Assembly: GCF_003473485.1 (NCBI RefSeq) | Contig: NC_053047.1 | Span: 6,339,001-6,403,000, forward strand | Reading direction: 5' to 3' | DNA length: 64,000 bases | Source: Medicago truncatula | Lineage: Eukaryota; Streptophyta; Magnoliopsida; Fabales; Fabaceae | Shown here: one piece after another, positions 10,804 to 23,541 of the stretch | How positions within the stretch are numbered: position 1 is the stretch's first letter | How the letters are laid out: each line of letters opens with the position of its first letter | Notes under the pieces: model-generated | Told to the model about the DNA's origin: nothing | Database searches by the model: none | What the model saw: only the letters and a program-made list of their open reading frames with translations | Made by a program: the position numbers and the translations under genes

Positions 10804-13368
10804 TAAAATTAGAGATCAATTTAATTGAGTTTAGTGGAAGGACCTACAATGTGACAGTATGACGAATTAAAATTAGAGTTTAGGAAGAGGTATTCACACC
10901 TTCAAATTGGATTATCTTCTTTCTATGAAACTATGAAAAGCAAAAATAGATAAATGAATATAAAATAGAGAACTAATGTTGTTAACATAGAGGAACGGAT
11001 TAGTCTCTTATAATTTGTTCAATTTAGCGAATTAAAGTTTGAATTTTAATTGAAAGAGACATTCTAATTTACTATCCGATAGAATCTCGAATATAATTAT
11101 CTATAATGATTGGAATACATAGAGACAAACAAATTTAATATTAGGGAATATTTTATCAAAATAAAATTAGAAATACAATGTTTATAATTATAATCTCAGT
11201 AATTATTAAAAAAAAAACTTTGTAATTGTAATCATAGATTAATAATTAAATATAAAATTATTATGAATCATGTCTAACTATGAATTGTGGTTTGTATATG
11301 CAACGAGTACGTTTGATTCGGTAAAAAATTGGGGAGTATTTTTTTTGTTTTACCTTGTTTTATTTAAAACAAACTATGAGATGCAAGGGACCGGATACAA
11401 TCAAAAATTCATGTGCATCACTAAACCATGAGATAACTTTTTATCTAGAGTACATAGTATCAAAAATACCAAAATTCCCTTTTTTATTTTCCAACATAAA
11501 TTATTTGCTCTATTCTCTCCATTATTGTTATGTCTCGTATTGTTTTGTTTAACACATACTATTATTTTGCGAATCAAATGCATCATATACTCTTAATGCA
11601 AATCTGGTCCATTTATGATGACTATATTTAAAGTTTTTTTTTTTTTGAAGGATGACTATATTTAAAGTTGTCAACATAAATACAAAATGTTATAAATTTT
11701 TTAATGTTTTCCTTCATTACAACAATCCAATAAAATAATACTTAGCATATAAAAATTATTTATCGAATTTAATTTGAACATTCACTTAGACAAACACATA
11801 GACCGATTAACCAAATAACTAAATTCAAGTGGTAATGAACTCCACCAAATAGCAAATTGTTTAAAATAATCTAAATTTAATTATTATTTGACCTAGCTCC
11901 AAATAATTTATTTTGGAACAACATGAAATTTTGCTCTATAACTCTTGATCAGATTTTATTTATCTCCCGACAAAATTTCAGATTACCAAACTCCCTTCCT
12001 CTATGAACGGAAAAATAAAAAAAAAACAAAAAACTCATAGACTAGTTACAACTTCCTACCCTATTAGATACCTCTATCACTAATCATATCCCACTAAGTC
12101 GTCCTCATGTCCATGGTAACCATGATTCCCTCTATTGGATTCCAGCCACTCCTGCCTAATTTACTCTTAAATCAACTAATAATTTGCTATTGGGTAGCCA
12201 TCATAATCAAATAAGAATGTGTTCTAATCATTTGAGGATGGCTCATGGTAAATTACTCACTAACATAGAGCGTTGTCACTAAGGTATGTCTATTGATAAT
12301 CTTTGCCCTACAAGATCTCAAGCAAGACATTCGGGATTATGACAACGTTAAACCCTTATGAAATAGAGTGATCATTCAAAACATATGAAATAAGTTTTTT
12401 TAGTCTTGGCACTTTATTTGTTAATCTTGAAAATACAAATTATTACTTTTGTCGATACAATAATACTTCCTCTTTTTAATATAAACTTACTACTTTTAAT
12501 ATTTTAACCAATGTTTTAAAGACACTCATTAGCAAATATTTTTCCTATTGTTGAGCACGTTGATCATCTCTTAAATTCTTTTTTATTGTATGATGGTGGG
12601 ACTGGGGATTCTTCCAACAAGTTTTCTTTCTGGCGAATGCAATGCTTCATTTATAAAAAAAATAAAGGAAAAAAGCTACATATGGGTCCAAACGATAAAT
12701 AATTGGTGGCCCTATGCCCCTATCTAATTTCCATAACAATCACATGCATGATGCATAAGCATTAGTTGGCTGAATATAACATCCACAATAACTAGCTCTA
12801 GATATGGAGACAATCGAACAAATGAGCTATCACCTTCTCCAACCAATTACATATTTCTAAATTTATGTAAATAACAAATTGTCTCTCAATATGGATGCTT
12901 GGAAAAGATAGAAGGAAATGAAACTCATGTTTGGTTTTGCACGATAGTTTTTTGGCACCCTTACTTCCTCTTTCTCATATACATTCACGACCTACCTAAT
13001 TATAAATTGTCTAACCATTATAAAGAAAAACAACCAAAAAGAGAAAACTGATAAATAAGATCTATATTGGACTAAGCTCCACTCCTACCTAATACATAAG
13101 GATGTGGATTGATTATGAATTTGAAAAGATTCTTTTCTCACTATATAAGTTTCTTGCGCGTTTTATGTCGTTTAAATTATAAAATCTAAACGGCATAAAT
13201 AATACCTCATAAAAACATCTAAAAATACATTGAAATATTTTAGATTTTAAAATTCAAATAGGACACACGAGAAACTCATAAAGCGAGAAAAGTTATGACC
13301 ATTTGAAAAGGATAGATTGCAATTTCATAAGCTGATTCAGGGAAAGATTGTATGTTAATGAAAAAATG
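10804..13368. repeat. Tandem segmental duplication, copy A
   Basis: Collinear with 14095-16740. Landmarks shared in the same order are AAAATTAGAGATCAATT (10804; 14095), CATTCACTTAGACAAACACA (about 11780; 14849), CTAACATAGAGCGTTGTCAC (about 12263; 15163), the block from GGTGGCCCTATGCCCC (about 12704; 16064) and GATTGTATGTTAATGAAAAA (about 13346; 16711). No reading frame is conserved between the copies, so no gene is called. Confidence 0.85.
13129..13300. mobile_element. MULE-type MITE in duplication copy A
   Basis: Flanked by an exact 10-bp direct repeat ATTTGAAAAG at 13119-13128 and 13301-13310. The ends are inverted: the left has TTTTCTCACTATATAAGTTT, the right reads on the other strand as TTTTCTCGCTTTATGAGTTT. 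The interior matches the element at 16464-16636 only after reverse complementing. Confidence 0.8.
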
Positions 13369-14094
13369 CATTAGGGACGTTACTCTTTTCAGCTTCCTCG
13401 GAAACTCTCCCTCTCCCATTTGAAAGAATTGGACATTGATGTGTTTGCAACAACATGCTTCAACTTATTATTTTGACTGAAGCCTCAACAAATTATAATT
13501 TAAAATGATATAATAAATAACATCAATACAATGATTCGCCAACAACTATTTTGACAGAACTTTTTGATCGATGTATTTTGTTCACCAACAACTAAAAGAA
13601 GTTATTAATAATAAGGGTAAGAGCAAAATCTTCAACTGGTGTGGAAGAGAAGAGTAGCAGTGAGACAGGGTGAGGAGAGGATAGGGGGCGGTGAGAGAAA
13701 GAGGGGAGATGATGTATTTGATTGGCGGCGACGATGGCAACGGTGGTGAGAAAGATGAACTGGACAGCCATGGTGGTGAAGGTGAATAAGAAGAGAAGAA
13801 TAGCGTGGTTTCTGAGTTTTATTTATTTATTTATTAAAAAAATACATGTTTTGATTATTTTAAATCTGAACAATTGAATCGATTTTTACCACATGTCATT
13901 CATCCAAGACCTTAAATGTAGTAAATGGGACATGTGGTAAATGGAGCATACCTAAACTCTTCAAATTCTAGTTCAACGGATAAAAATACCAAAATTGTTA
14001 GATCATACGTCAGGATTCGACCCCCGACCACTTCACTTATGTGCGTAAGTTTGATGATTAGTTGTTTATCTCATCTATCTACCAAGTAAAATAT
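13369..14094. other. Spacer between duplication copies; SINE-like piece
   Basis: A purine-rich part (about 13630-13800, GAGAGG/GGTGG words) lies in the middle. At 13965-14090 a tRNA-derived SINE is likely, with an A-box-like TCTAGTTCAACGGAT, a B box GGATTCGACCCC and a 3' part CTCATCTATCTACCAAG. No coding sequence was supported. Confidence 0.5.
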
Positions 14095-15295
14095 AAAATT
14101 AGAGATCAATTGAGTTGAGTTTAGTGGAAGAGGTCGACTAGAATGTGACAACACATCAAATTTATAAATAGGATTACATTCATTCGATAAAACTCTGAAA
14201 GTAAAAATATAAAATAGAATATAAATAGAGAACCAATGACGTTAATCAAGAGGAACAAATATGACGAATTAAAGTTTGAATTTTATTTAAAAGAGACATT
14301 CACATTTACCATCCCACATAATCTTGAATACAATTACCTTATATTGAATGAAATCCATAGAAGACAAACCAATATAACGTTTGATAATATGTTAGCAAAA
14401 TAAAATTAGAAATACAATGTTTATAAGCACAATCTCAGTAATTTAAAAGAAACTCTTTAATCGTAATCATATATTAATAATTAATTATAAAAACTCTTTT
14501 TTTAACATTACCCTTTCGGCTTCTAGGGAAAGGGGCTCTAGTAATTTGGAGTTTCACCATGAGGTAAGGATAACCTTGCTATGAATTGTTTAATCTAAAA
14601 ATTAAACTCGAATTCTCTCGAATGATCGTCCTTGGTGAAGCTCATTGACCACTTGAGCTCAATTGATTAACTTAGTACTTATTGTTTTGCAAATCAAACA
14701 CATCATCTGCACTTTATGCATATCTTATACATTTATGATGACTATTTTTAAAGTTGTCAACAAAAATAGAAAATTTTATAATCGTTAAAAGAAACAATAA
14801 AAAAATACCTTGGTATATAAAAATCATTTATGAAATTTCAAGTTTGAACATTCACTTAGACAAACACATAGATTGGTTAACCATGCAACTGGCCTCAAGT
14901 GGTTATGAGCTCCAACAAATAACAAAATGCTCAAAAGAACCTAAATTTGATTATTGAATTGAATCATTTTTTGTCAGATTTTACTTCCATCTTAATGAAT
15001 TTTGAATTTTTTACTTCCATCTTAACGAATTTTGAATTATCAGAGTTCCTTCGCCTTCGACTTATGATGTACTATTGGGTGACCATCATAATCAAATTCA
15101 AATCCCACTGTCCAATTAAAATATGTTTTACTCTTTTAAGGATTGCACGTAAGAAATTACTCGCTAACATAGAGCGTTGTCACCGAAGTATGTTTACTAA
15201 CAAGCTCTCATGCATGTCATTCGGGATTAATCAAGTTGAACATAACCTTTGTTACAAGTTGATTAATTAAGATGAATAAGTTCATAATTCTTTAG

Positions 15296-15791
15296 AGTGT
15301 GTTTGGACGAGGTAATTGGGAAATTTTGAAGAATTTAGAATTTTAAGTAATTTAAATGATTCAATTAAATTATTTTCATTTCTTAATACTTTTGTTTGGA
15401 TAGAGTAATAAAAATTTCATTGTCTTAATGTTTGGGCAAATTTTATAATTTTTGAGCCAAATTTAAAAATTGAAATTAGGGGTCATATTATAATTTTTGA
15501 AAAAATGGAGGTTTCATTTTGCAATTTTTTGGGGTCAATTTGAAAATTTTGGAAAATTTGAGGACCAAAATGCAAAATTTTAAAAATTATAACAATGAAG
15601 AAATTTGAAATTCTTATCTTTTAGGTGTCATTTGAAACTCTCTAAATTTAACTTGGACAAAATGCTTAATAAATTTCCATTATTTTGAAAATTCTTCAAA
15701 TTATTATTCTAACAATAGAATTCACCACAAAGTATTTAAATTCTCTCAAAACATTACATTACCTCAAAACACGCTCTCATCTAAACACACT
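15296..15791. mobile_element. Fold-back MITE, only in duplication copy B
   Basis: Inverted ends AGTGTGTTTGGACGAGG and, from the right, AGTGTGTTTAGATGAGAG. Interior arms are also complementary (for example AAATTTTGAAGAATTT near the left and GAAAATTCTTCAAATT near the right). Copy A lacks this sequence, so it inserted after the duplication. No clear target duplication was found and the family is unassigned. Confidence 0.65.
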
Positions 15792-16463
15792 TTTATTTCA
15801 ATGAAATTTGAATCAAAACTTGAACATTGTTATTGTCTAAACAAAGCATGTTGTTGGTGAATTCAAAATGAATATTGATTGTGTTCTTTCTTGCATTTTC
15901 TACTTTTTTATTTTATTTCTATTGTTGAGCATGTTGCTCCTCTCTTAAATTCTTTTTTGTTGTATGATGGTGGAGCTTCTTCCACGAAGTTTTCTTTCTA
16001 GTGAATTCAATGCCTTCTTTATAAAAATAAACAAATAAATAATTATGGGTCCAAATCATAAATAATTGGTGGCCCTATGCCCCTATCTAATTTCCATAAC
16101 AATCACATGCATAATGCATAAGCATTAGTTGGCTACATTTAACATCCATAATAGCTAGCTCTAGCTATAGAGACAATCGAACAAATTAGCTATCACCTTC
16201 TCTAAATTTATGTAAATAAACAAATTGTCTCTCAATATGGATGCTTGGAAAAGATAGAAGGAAATGAAACTCATGTTTGGTTTTGCACAATAGTTTGTTG
16301 GACACTCTTACTTTCTCTTTAGTCTTTCTCATATACATTCACGACCTACCTAATTATAATTTGTCTAACCATTACAAAGAAAAACAACCAAAAAGAGAAA
16401 ACTGATAAATAAGATCTATATAGACCTAAGCTCCACTCGTATCTAATAAACTAATACATAAGG

Positions 16464-16636
16464 GGTCATTACTTTTCCCACCTTATGAGCTTCTCGTGTA
16501 CCGTAAGTAGATTCTAAAATCCAAAATATTTCAACGTATTTTTGGATGTTTTTATGGAGTGTTAATGTCATTTGAATTCTATAATCTGAACTGCATAAGG
16601 CACACGAGAAACTCATAAGATGGGAAATTGAACCGT
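16464..16636. mobile_element. MULE-type MITE in duplication copy B
   Basis: Flanked by an exact 10-bp direct repeat ATACATAAGG at 16454-16463 and 16637-16646. Inverted ends contain CCCACCTTATGAGCTTCTCG and, from the right, CCCATCTTATGAGTTTCTCG. Same family as 13129-13300 but opposite orientation and a different insertion point. Confidence 0.8.
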
Positions 16637-16740
16637 ATACATAAGGATGTGGGTTGATTATGAATTTGAAAAGGATAGATTGCATTTTCATAAGCTGCTG
16701 ATTCGGTAAAAGATTGTATGTTAATGAAAAAATGAAAACA

Positions 16741-17205
16741 TGCATAGGTCCCCATCAATTATATATAGCTGGATTTGGGTTCATCATGCTGGAAATTGAT
16801 ATATACCAAATTCAGTACATTTTGAGAACTACCTAACTAATTTGAAAATATTTAAGTACAACACCAAATTAATACCATCATTTTAAATTTAAACTAAAAA
16901 ATATTTGCTAATTTTTAAATACGTCACCATAACTTGATCGAGACACTGGTGAGTGGGATTCCTCTAAAAACACTAGTGGTGTTGAATAGTTTTAGAGAGA
17001 AAAAAAATTCGAAAATACAAGATTTATCTTAAAAGAATATCTATTCAATCTTAATAGATGAATGTTCTCAAAATCAGATTAGACATTAAATTATATAGGC
17101 AGTGATTCAAGGTTCGAATGCCAGATTGGAGTTGGATTAAGGTTCGATCAACTATTTTTTTCTTTTTTTAAGTTTTAAAATTATTATATATAAAGTCATA
17201 ATCGA
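16741..17205. other. AT-rich spacer, nothing recognised
   Basis: No ORF, repeat or RNA signature could be supported in this stretch. Confidence 0.4.
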
Positions 17206-17800
17206 TAATTTTTTTTTTTTTAAGAAGCTAAAATGGAATATTATTATCAACACCAAAAGTCTTTCCTAGCATAAGGTGTGCAGAGGAAAAACAAGAAATT
17301 TGTATAATATTTACAAACCGGGAAAAAAAAAAAACAACAAAAAAAAGCAATGAAAGAAATAACAATTAACTATTGTCTATCATGTCAAAGGGACTAAGCC
17401 ACCATCCATTGTAGTTGAAAGAGAATAGAACAAGTTTCTCCTTCAACCACGAAAAGGAAAGAGACTTTATTTTGTCCACTATGCGCATAATCGAGCAATC
17501 TTTATTCTTGAAAATTCTATCATTTCTTTCTTTTCATATTTCCCAAACTGTAGAAAATCAAATGACGTTTAACAAGCTCTTACGCGCCTGAGAGGCTCCG
17601 CCACCAAAAATGAAATGTGTATAATGATCCGAGACATCGAACGGAGCCACCATGGAAAGGCCAACCCAATGAAGAATACCATTCCACACCCATCCAAAGA
17701 AAGAGCAATGGATGAATAAATGATTAGCAGTTTCTAGAGATCCGCATCCACAAGCACACATACAAGAATTATTATCTAAAACGTTACGACGAAACAAGTC
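17206..17800 (-). pseudogene. LINE 3' end: zinc-binding (zf-RVT) region with poly(A) side
   Basis: On the minus strand from 17797 the conceptual protein reads MFRRNVLDNNSCMCACGCGS, then ETANHLFIHCSFFGWVWN, the zf-RVT pattern C-x-C-G-x2-E-x2-H-LF-x-C of plant LINEs. It continues in the 17370-17570 region with the usual WFSTVWEIWKERNDRIFKN-like tail. An A-rich stretch on the minus strand (T-run at about 17209-17221) marks the likely 3' end. Truncated at the 5' side, as LINEs usually are. Confidence 0.85.
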
Positions 17801-19640
17801 ATATTCGATAAATATATCTATGTAACAATGACTTGAGGGATTAAATCAAAAGCTCATCATTTTTTATACAAAAATAATGTTATTATTCTAAAACAATTCC
17901 TCAACTTATAGAAATATATGTATCAATGACTTTAGGGACTAAATTAATAACTAATCATGTTTATTAAAAAAATTAATGTTATTATTCTAAAACAATCCAT
18001 CACCTTATAGAAATCAGCAGACCCGGCCTTGAGGGTGTGCAAGGTGCTCAATCAGGCCAGGCCTCCAAATGCTACGGGCCTCTAACGAAAATTAAATCTA
18101 ATATCCACCCCCCACTTAAATAAAAAATATATATGTTATATCATTTTCTTTCTTTAGTACACGTTTGAGTTTTTTCTAGACTCTAGTTCTCTTTTTTGCA
18201 CATAAATCGGATCCTATCAAACCACCCTTAATTTGTATAATCACTTAATCAGTCAATTTGAAAAGTTATTCATTGAAAGAATCACAACAATCATTTTTTT
18301 CTTCGTATAAACCATTCGTTTTACCCTTTTCCACAACAGAGGAGTGACAAATTCAAACGACACCGTTAGATAAATTTCATCTCTTTCACTTATTTTTTTT
18401 TAATTCCTTTCATGTTTAGAAGTTCTTTTGATTTTGATTTTTTTTTTTTAATGAAATTTAGCTACACAAAAAAGTTATGTTTTATTTTACTAGGGACCTA
18501 TTTTAAAAAGAGAGCCGAGCCTTCTATTTCACAGGGATGGTCCTGGAAATCAGTCACTAATACACGCTACCATCAAATTGACGTCAAAGACTAATTTAGT
18601 TATTATCTCTTTGAAGATTGAATTGGGTTGTGAGAATTTTTATGACAGAATAAATTGTATTTTTATTCTAGAAAATTGTTCGAGACACCTTAATTTTATT
18701 CCCAATCGGAACGTAACTCTTAATCGATTATTTTAATTTGTAAAATTCGATCGAATCGTAACTTTTTACCTACTATTTTCAATACAATGAGTAATTTTGA
18801 GGTGACTAACACTAAAAACCATTAAAAGATAATGCAATGGACCAACTTATCTAGGCCCAGTACTTTTTCTATAAGAAAGTAAAGCAACCCTAACCCGTTT
18901 ACTACAACATCCACTTCTCATTTTCACAAACAAATACAGCCGCTCCTTGTCATTATCCATTTATCAAACCCTAGAATCATATACCCAAGAATAATGTGAC
19001 ATTAACAAATAACCAAATATGAATGTTACTTTTTCAATTTCTTTCTTATTGGATTGCAAAATCTGAATGTGTATTTCGTTATTATTTTAAAATTTTAGAA
19101 ATTTCACCTATCTAAATACTAAAAGGTTATAAATCTTACCTGTCTGAACTCTAAATTTCTGATAATTTCAAGGGGCTTAGGAAAATTCACGAGGATTAAA
19201 AAGGTTTAGGAAAATGCGCGAGGATTAATAAAGTTGTTTCAAAAGTGTCACAAAATATTCATGCAAATATTATTACTCAATCGTCACAAGATGCGTGCAC
19301 GTGTGTACTAACTATGTCACTAACATCCACATAAAGTTATTGTATTTTTTTTCATTTCAATTTCAACGTATTTGATTTTTCTTCCGGAGTTTGATTTCGC
19401 CTCTGAGAACACACCATCAACATTAAAAACTTTATGGAGAGTTTAACTGTTCATTGCAGTATTACCCTATTCAAAGGATTACTCTTTCACGGTTGCGTAC
19501 AATGATATTGTATCAAAATTAAAACATTTTTTTTTAACTGTTAAGCATATGAAAAATCAAAAATATATGCGAAAAGGCTTGTACTTGTGCATTTCTAATG
19601 AGGTGTATTCCAACCTTTCAAACAAAACAAATAATGGTAA
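17801..19640. other. Intergenic between LINE tail and YIF1 3' end
   Basis: No coding gene. Direct repeats of a ~110 base unit occur at about 17810-17890 and 17905-18010 (TGTAACAATGACTTGAGGGA and a diverged copy, then AATGTTATTATTCTAAAACAA). A GC-richer patch at 18015-18085 (GACCCGGCCTTGAGGG) looks like a dispersed-repeat scrap. A plus-strand promoter-like cluster is listed separately at 18854-18975. Confidence 0.4.
18854..18975 (+). promoter_or_regulatory. Site II plus telo-box cluster without a visible gene
   Basis: GGCCCA at 18854-18859 (Site II-like), AACCCTAACCC at 18886-18896 (telo-box) and AAACCCTAG at about 18967-18975, in an otherwise AT-rich stretch. Known: in plants this pair marks promoters of ribosomal-protein, translation and snoRNA genes. 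No ORF or clear snoRNA box pair was found just downstream, so it may be a decayed or non-coding promoter. Confidence 0.3.
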
Positions 19641-19729
19641 AACAAAAATTTCCATGTTACACCTGACCAACATCAACAATCAAGAATTTTACTGTAAACT
19701 ACTTCATTACAGAGTAAAAAGCTATGACT

Positions 19730-21865
19730 CTACAAAAGCCAATTGATAGTAATGTTGCCAAGCCAAATGAACAATGGGAACTGAACCAGAGCGATAAAGA
19801 GCAAGAGATAGTGATGTTTGCTCGAGTCGTAACTTCTGACCTCCGCAAAAAGGACTCGTTTCATAGTTTTTACCAAGAATACTCCCATACATAAACAGGT
19901 CCATGGCATTAAAAAGTAGTAGGAGTATCCAGATATTATTCTTCCAATGACAGCCAAACAAATGCCGGTGAAAGTGTATCCAGCATATGCTATGATGTCT
20001 AGCAAGGGTGCTTCGCCGCTTCCCAATGAAAGCAATGTCACCTTAAGCAGTGCAGCTTGCATAAACCAACCAAGCAATCCCTTGATGAATAACAAGTTCA
20101 ATGCTTCTGGACTAAACCTGAACATTCATACATGATCGGTAAGAAACCAAAGCAAAACAAACTACAGAAACGAATTGGAAATGGAACCGTGTTTCAATAA
20201 ACAGTTTCATTAAGCGCTTATCATAATAGTTGATTCCATAAACTCTCAGATACGTAAATCCAAACAGACTCTAAATGAGTTATGTGAAGTGAAAAAATCC
20301 AACTGTGAAAATCTTAAAATAACAATCATGAAAAGAAAAAAGCAATGTCTACAACAGCTAAGAAGCTAACTCATCATCTATGCCTTCCAATAAAGTTCTT
20401 ACAGTTTTTTAGATGGAAATACAAATATAAAATTAAATTTTTGAATTAAAAAATAACAGCCAAAATATTTCCTGCAACCAATGCCAAGAAAAATGTTGAA
20501 ACTAAAACAAATCATCAGACAGTGACAAAATCCCTTGCAGAAAACAAAGTTGTCAACATTCAACACTGCTAATAGAGTACCATGCCACATGTGTTAGGAC
20601 CATACAAATTTGAGAAAATTAAATAGAAAATGTGTTTGCTCAGGACTACATTATCGAATCAAGGTAGAGGAAGAGGAATACGTACTTCCCATGAAGACCC
20701 AATGAGAGGCCAGCAAGAACGACGTAGGTACCAAATGCCATTAATGGAATGTAAAGGTCTGGTGCATTAATGTCATATATCGGTGGTTTATAGGAGAGCC
20801 TACCACCAACTGGCTCAGTGATTCTAGTCCAATGACCCTGAATCACAAAACAAACGAGATAAGAGAAGCATTAAGATGAAATAAGATAATCAAATGAAAA
20901 TATGAGAGAAATAGAAAGAGTTTGAAGTTATTGCTTACCCTGTGCAGAAATGGAAACAAAACCACCTTCAACTTGTTTTTAACGTAATGGTCATTCACTT
21001 GAAAGTAGTATTGAGGATCAGAAAAATACCGGCTTATCTGTAATTCAATATACAAGACTCATTTAAAATGAAAACCTTGAATTTATACCTTATCTTATCC
21101 GTACATGACATGAGAGAAGATAGAAAATCAGGGAACATTAAGCTATTATATGTCATGTTTCAGATACGTTTTTTTTTCCGCTCAGTCGAGCCTACATTTA
21201 TCAATATGTAATCATGGAAAGTGATATATTCAGATGAAAATCACAGGTTACCTCCTAACGTCTTAACAGAAGCAATCTTGTTCAAAACCCACAGAGCAAC
21301 AAAGGTATGACATCTTCTTAAGAAATATGGTTTTCACTTTTCACAAAGAATCAAACCAGAGACATCCCTCTAAAGAATATTCGTATACATATCCCACAAG
21401 GTTTATCAGGTTTCATGGAATGTAATTTTGAACATCAAATTAGACGCTGTTCTTTTAAATGGGGATGTTAATTTGATTTCTCAATGTATCTTTGCATATC
21501 AATTTGGTCACTAAACTAAAGCATATTTTATACTATGAAGAACGAAATTTCCCTATACACCAATATATTTGGAGAACCGATTTGAGTATTTACTCAAATA
21601 ACAATTCAAGGGAAAATATAAAGATCTAATCTTATGAACCCCAAGGCAAATTAAATAAATAATTAGAAGGGGAACAAAGCCATTTTGTTCTTACATTGCT
21701 CTGGACATACTCCGAGCTGGATCCTAATATTTTGCCGCCATATGCACCCAAGCCACCTCGAATAAGTCCTGAACCAGCAACTTGAAATGCACTCCCAAAA
21801 GGATTAGGCTGTGTGTTTGTTGGAGGCTGCACAACCCCAGGTTGTGATCCAACATTATTATACAT
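19730..21865 (-). CDS. YIF1: YIF1-family protein (Yip1-interacting factor)
   Basis: Integral membrane protein of the early secretory pathway; YIF1 pairs with YIP1 and takes part in ER-to-Golgi vesicle transport. Coding exons on the minus strand are 21865-21695, 21037-20939, 20837-20686 and 20117-19730, all GT-AG with agreeing phases, giving 269 residues, the normal plant length. The N-terminus is cytosolic and Asn/Pro/Gly-rich ([22 protein letters not shown]), followed by the conserved [16 protein letters not shown] and [11 protein letters not shown] blocks and [16 protein letters not shown]. About five hydrophobic segments follow, including [34 protein letters not shown] and [17 protein letters not shown] at the C-terminus. 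The ATG at 21865 follows a splice acceptor (tgtagcag) by 10 bases, so the 5' UTR is split by an intron. No lesions. Confidence 0.95.
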
Positions 21866-23060
21866 TCTTACACTGCTACACAAAAAAAAACCACAAAAGA
21901 AGTAATGAGAAACAAGTTCAATGTTCATCAAAACCCGCATTCACGTCAACATAACAATATGTAAAAGACATAGAAACCCTCTTGAAATGAAAACAGATGT
22001 GGCAAAAATCAATATGTGATTGAATTGATTTTGAAAATCGATAGTTAAAAGTGAATTTAAGGTAAAATGATTTATGTTTGGATGTGAAAGTGAGTTGAAC
22101 AATAAATTTGATTGTAAAAATCACTTTTGGTTATACGGTGACAAAAATTAAATTTGAGTGGCTAAAATGAGTTGAAGGTAAAATGATTTACGTATGAATA
22201 CATTGATATAAAATTGAGTTGATCAGAAAAATTGAGTATAAAATTCAATTCTAGAATCAAAAGGTGAAACTTCTAGCTTCTAGTTGGAATCAATTATCAA
22301 GACAAAATCAATTCGACTCGAGAGAGAAACCAAAATGTTAAAATCAAGTATAAACCTCTAGAATCAATTTTGGTTGATTCAAAAGTGGAACGAAACATAT
22401 ACTAAATTAGAGTGTACAAATCACATTTGAGGCAAAACTACAAATCCCAGCTTCAAGTTATAATGAATTCTAGAGGCAAAAACCAATTCTAATCAGAAAC
22501 TCTAAAACATACCAAAATCAATTAATCACTTTTCCCCAATGTGAATCCAAACATGCACTAATCAGAAACCAACATTTTCAACAAATCATTACAAATAACA
22601 AAACCATTCATAAGATTGCAAAGAAGAAAATCATAGACAATATGAACACCCATTTCACCAATTTATTCAATTATCAATAATTTAAACAAAACAAATAAAA
22701 CCAAAATAATCACAGATTCAAAAACCCATTTTTACATAAAAAAAAATAAAATAAAAATAAAATCACGGTTGCATACAAATCTGAAGCAATATAGATAAAA
22801 TTTGTAAACGACCCATTAAGTAAATTAGATTAAAGATGCAAACTTTATATTTAGAGATAGAAAAAGGCGTCAAAATGAATAATGGGTCGATCGAGAGAGA
22901 TTGAATGTGTGAAGAGGAAAAAGGACCTGAAGAGAAGATGATGAGATTGGTGGCGGTCGAAACAAGAAGGGTTGTTACCGGCGAAAGGGAAGTGAGATCT
23001 GAGAGCTGTAAGAAGAAGAACTGTAGAGGCAAAAACGGTATTTGGAATGCTTCTTTCTGT
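21866..23060 (-). other. YIF1 5'-UTR intron and probable non-coding first exon
   Basis: The acceptor just upstream of the YIF1 start implies a leader intron. The best first-exon candidate is the CT-rich minus-strand segment near 22980-23060, with a donor such as CGCCG|GTAAC at about 22980 or TTCAG|GTCC at about 22928; the choice is not settled. Within the intron, 22000-22560 is repetitive, with AAAATCAATT/AATTGATTTT words in both orientations and an end like GTGAATCCAAACATGC, probably an old MITE. Confidence 0.5.
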
Positions 23061-23447
23061 TTTATTTGTATTGTTTTTTCGATTTTTTATTTTATTTTTT
23101 TAATCACATTTTCATTTTTCCCAAGTCCCTCTTAATTTTATTCCTTTTTTTTTTGAGAGAAATTAATTTTATTAGTTTTATTAATAGTTCAACTATGACA
23201 AAAATTAATTTAAAAAAAAATTTGATTATGTAAAATTGATTTCGATTAATAGTGATGTAAATGTAAAATAATTATTGTTTGTATACATTTATGCAAATGT
23301 AGGTCGTATTATATATTTATGGGTAAAAATTTAAAAGTTACAAATATAAGTTTTAAACATAATCAGTTTGGTCGACAAAATCATTACTATTTAAAAACAA
23401 TCAAATATCTTAAAATTAATTCTACATTTTTAAAATCAACATTAACG
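23061..23447. other. AT-rich spacer, nothing recognised
   Basis: Likely contains the YIF1 upstream promoter on the minus strand; no specific element could be pinned down. Confidence 0.4.
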
Positions 23448-23541
23448 GCCTTCGTGAGCTTAGCTCAGTTGTTAAGGACAACATATAATATATGCAAGGT
23501 CTGAGGTTCAAATATCGCCGCCACAAAAAAAAAAAAAAAAT
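23448..23541 (+). repeat. tRNA-derived SINE
   Basis: A box TTAGCTCAGTTGTTAAGG, B box GAGGTTCAAATATCG, internal ATATAATATATGCAAGG, and a poly(A) tail at 23525-23541. Same family as the minus-strand copy at 53550-53668. The A and B boxes show a Pol III promoter origin, but the anticodon-stem geometry of a true tRNA is absent. Confidence 0.85.

Larger units (their letters stand above)
14095..16740. repeat. Tandem segmental duplication, copy B
   Basis: Second copy of the block described at 10804-13368, offset by about 3.1-3.4 kb depending on indels. It differs by an extra insertion at about 15296-15791 and by an independent MITE at 16464-16636. No gene is visible in it. Confidence 0.85.

Noticed and set aside
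14754-15270. ORFs of 67 and 107 codons in duplication copy B as small genes
   Set aside because: Not conserved in copy A, no family resemblance, and AT-rich chance ORFs are common here.
23448-23541. Possible tRNA gene (A and B boxes)
   Set aside because: The cloverleaf cannot be completed, a poly(A) tail follows, and a second copy with the same layout exists at 53550-53668: a SINE.
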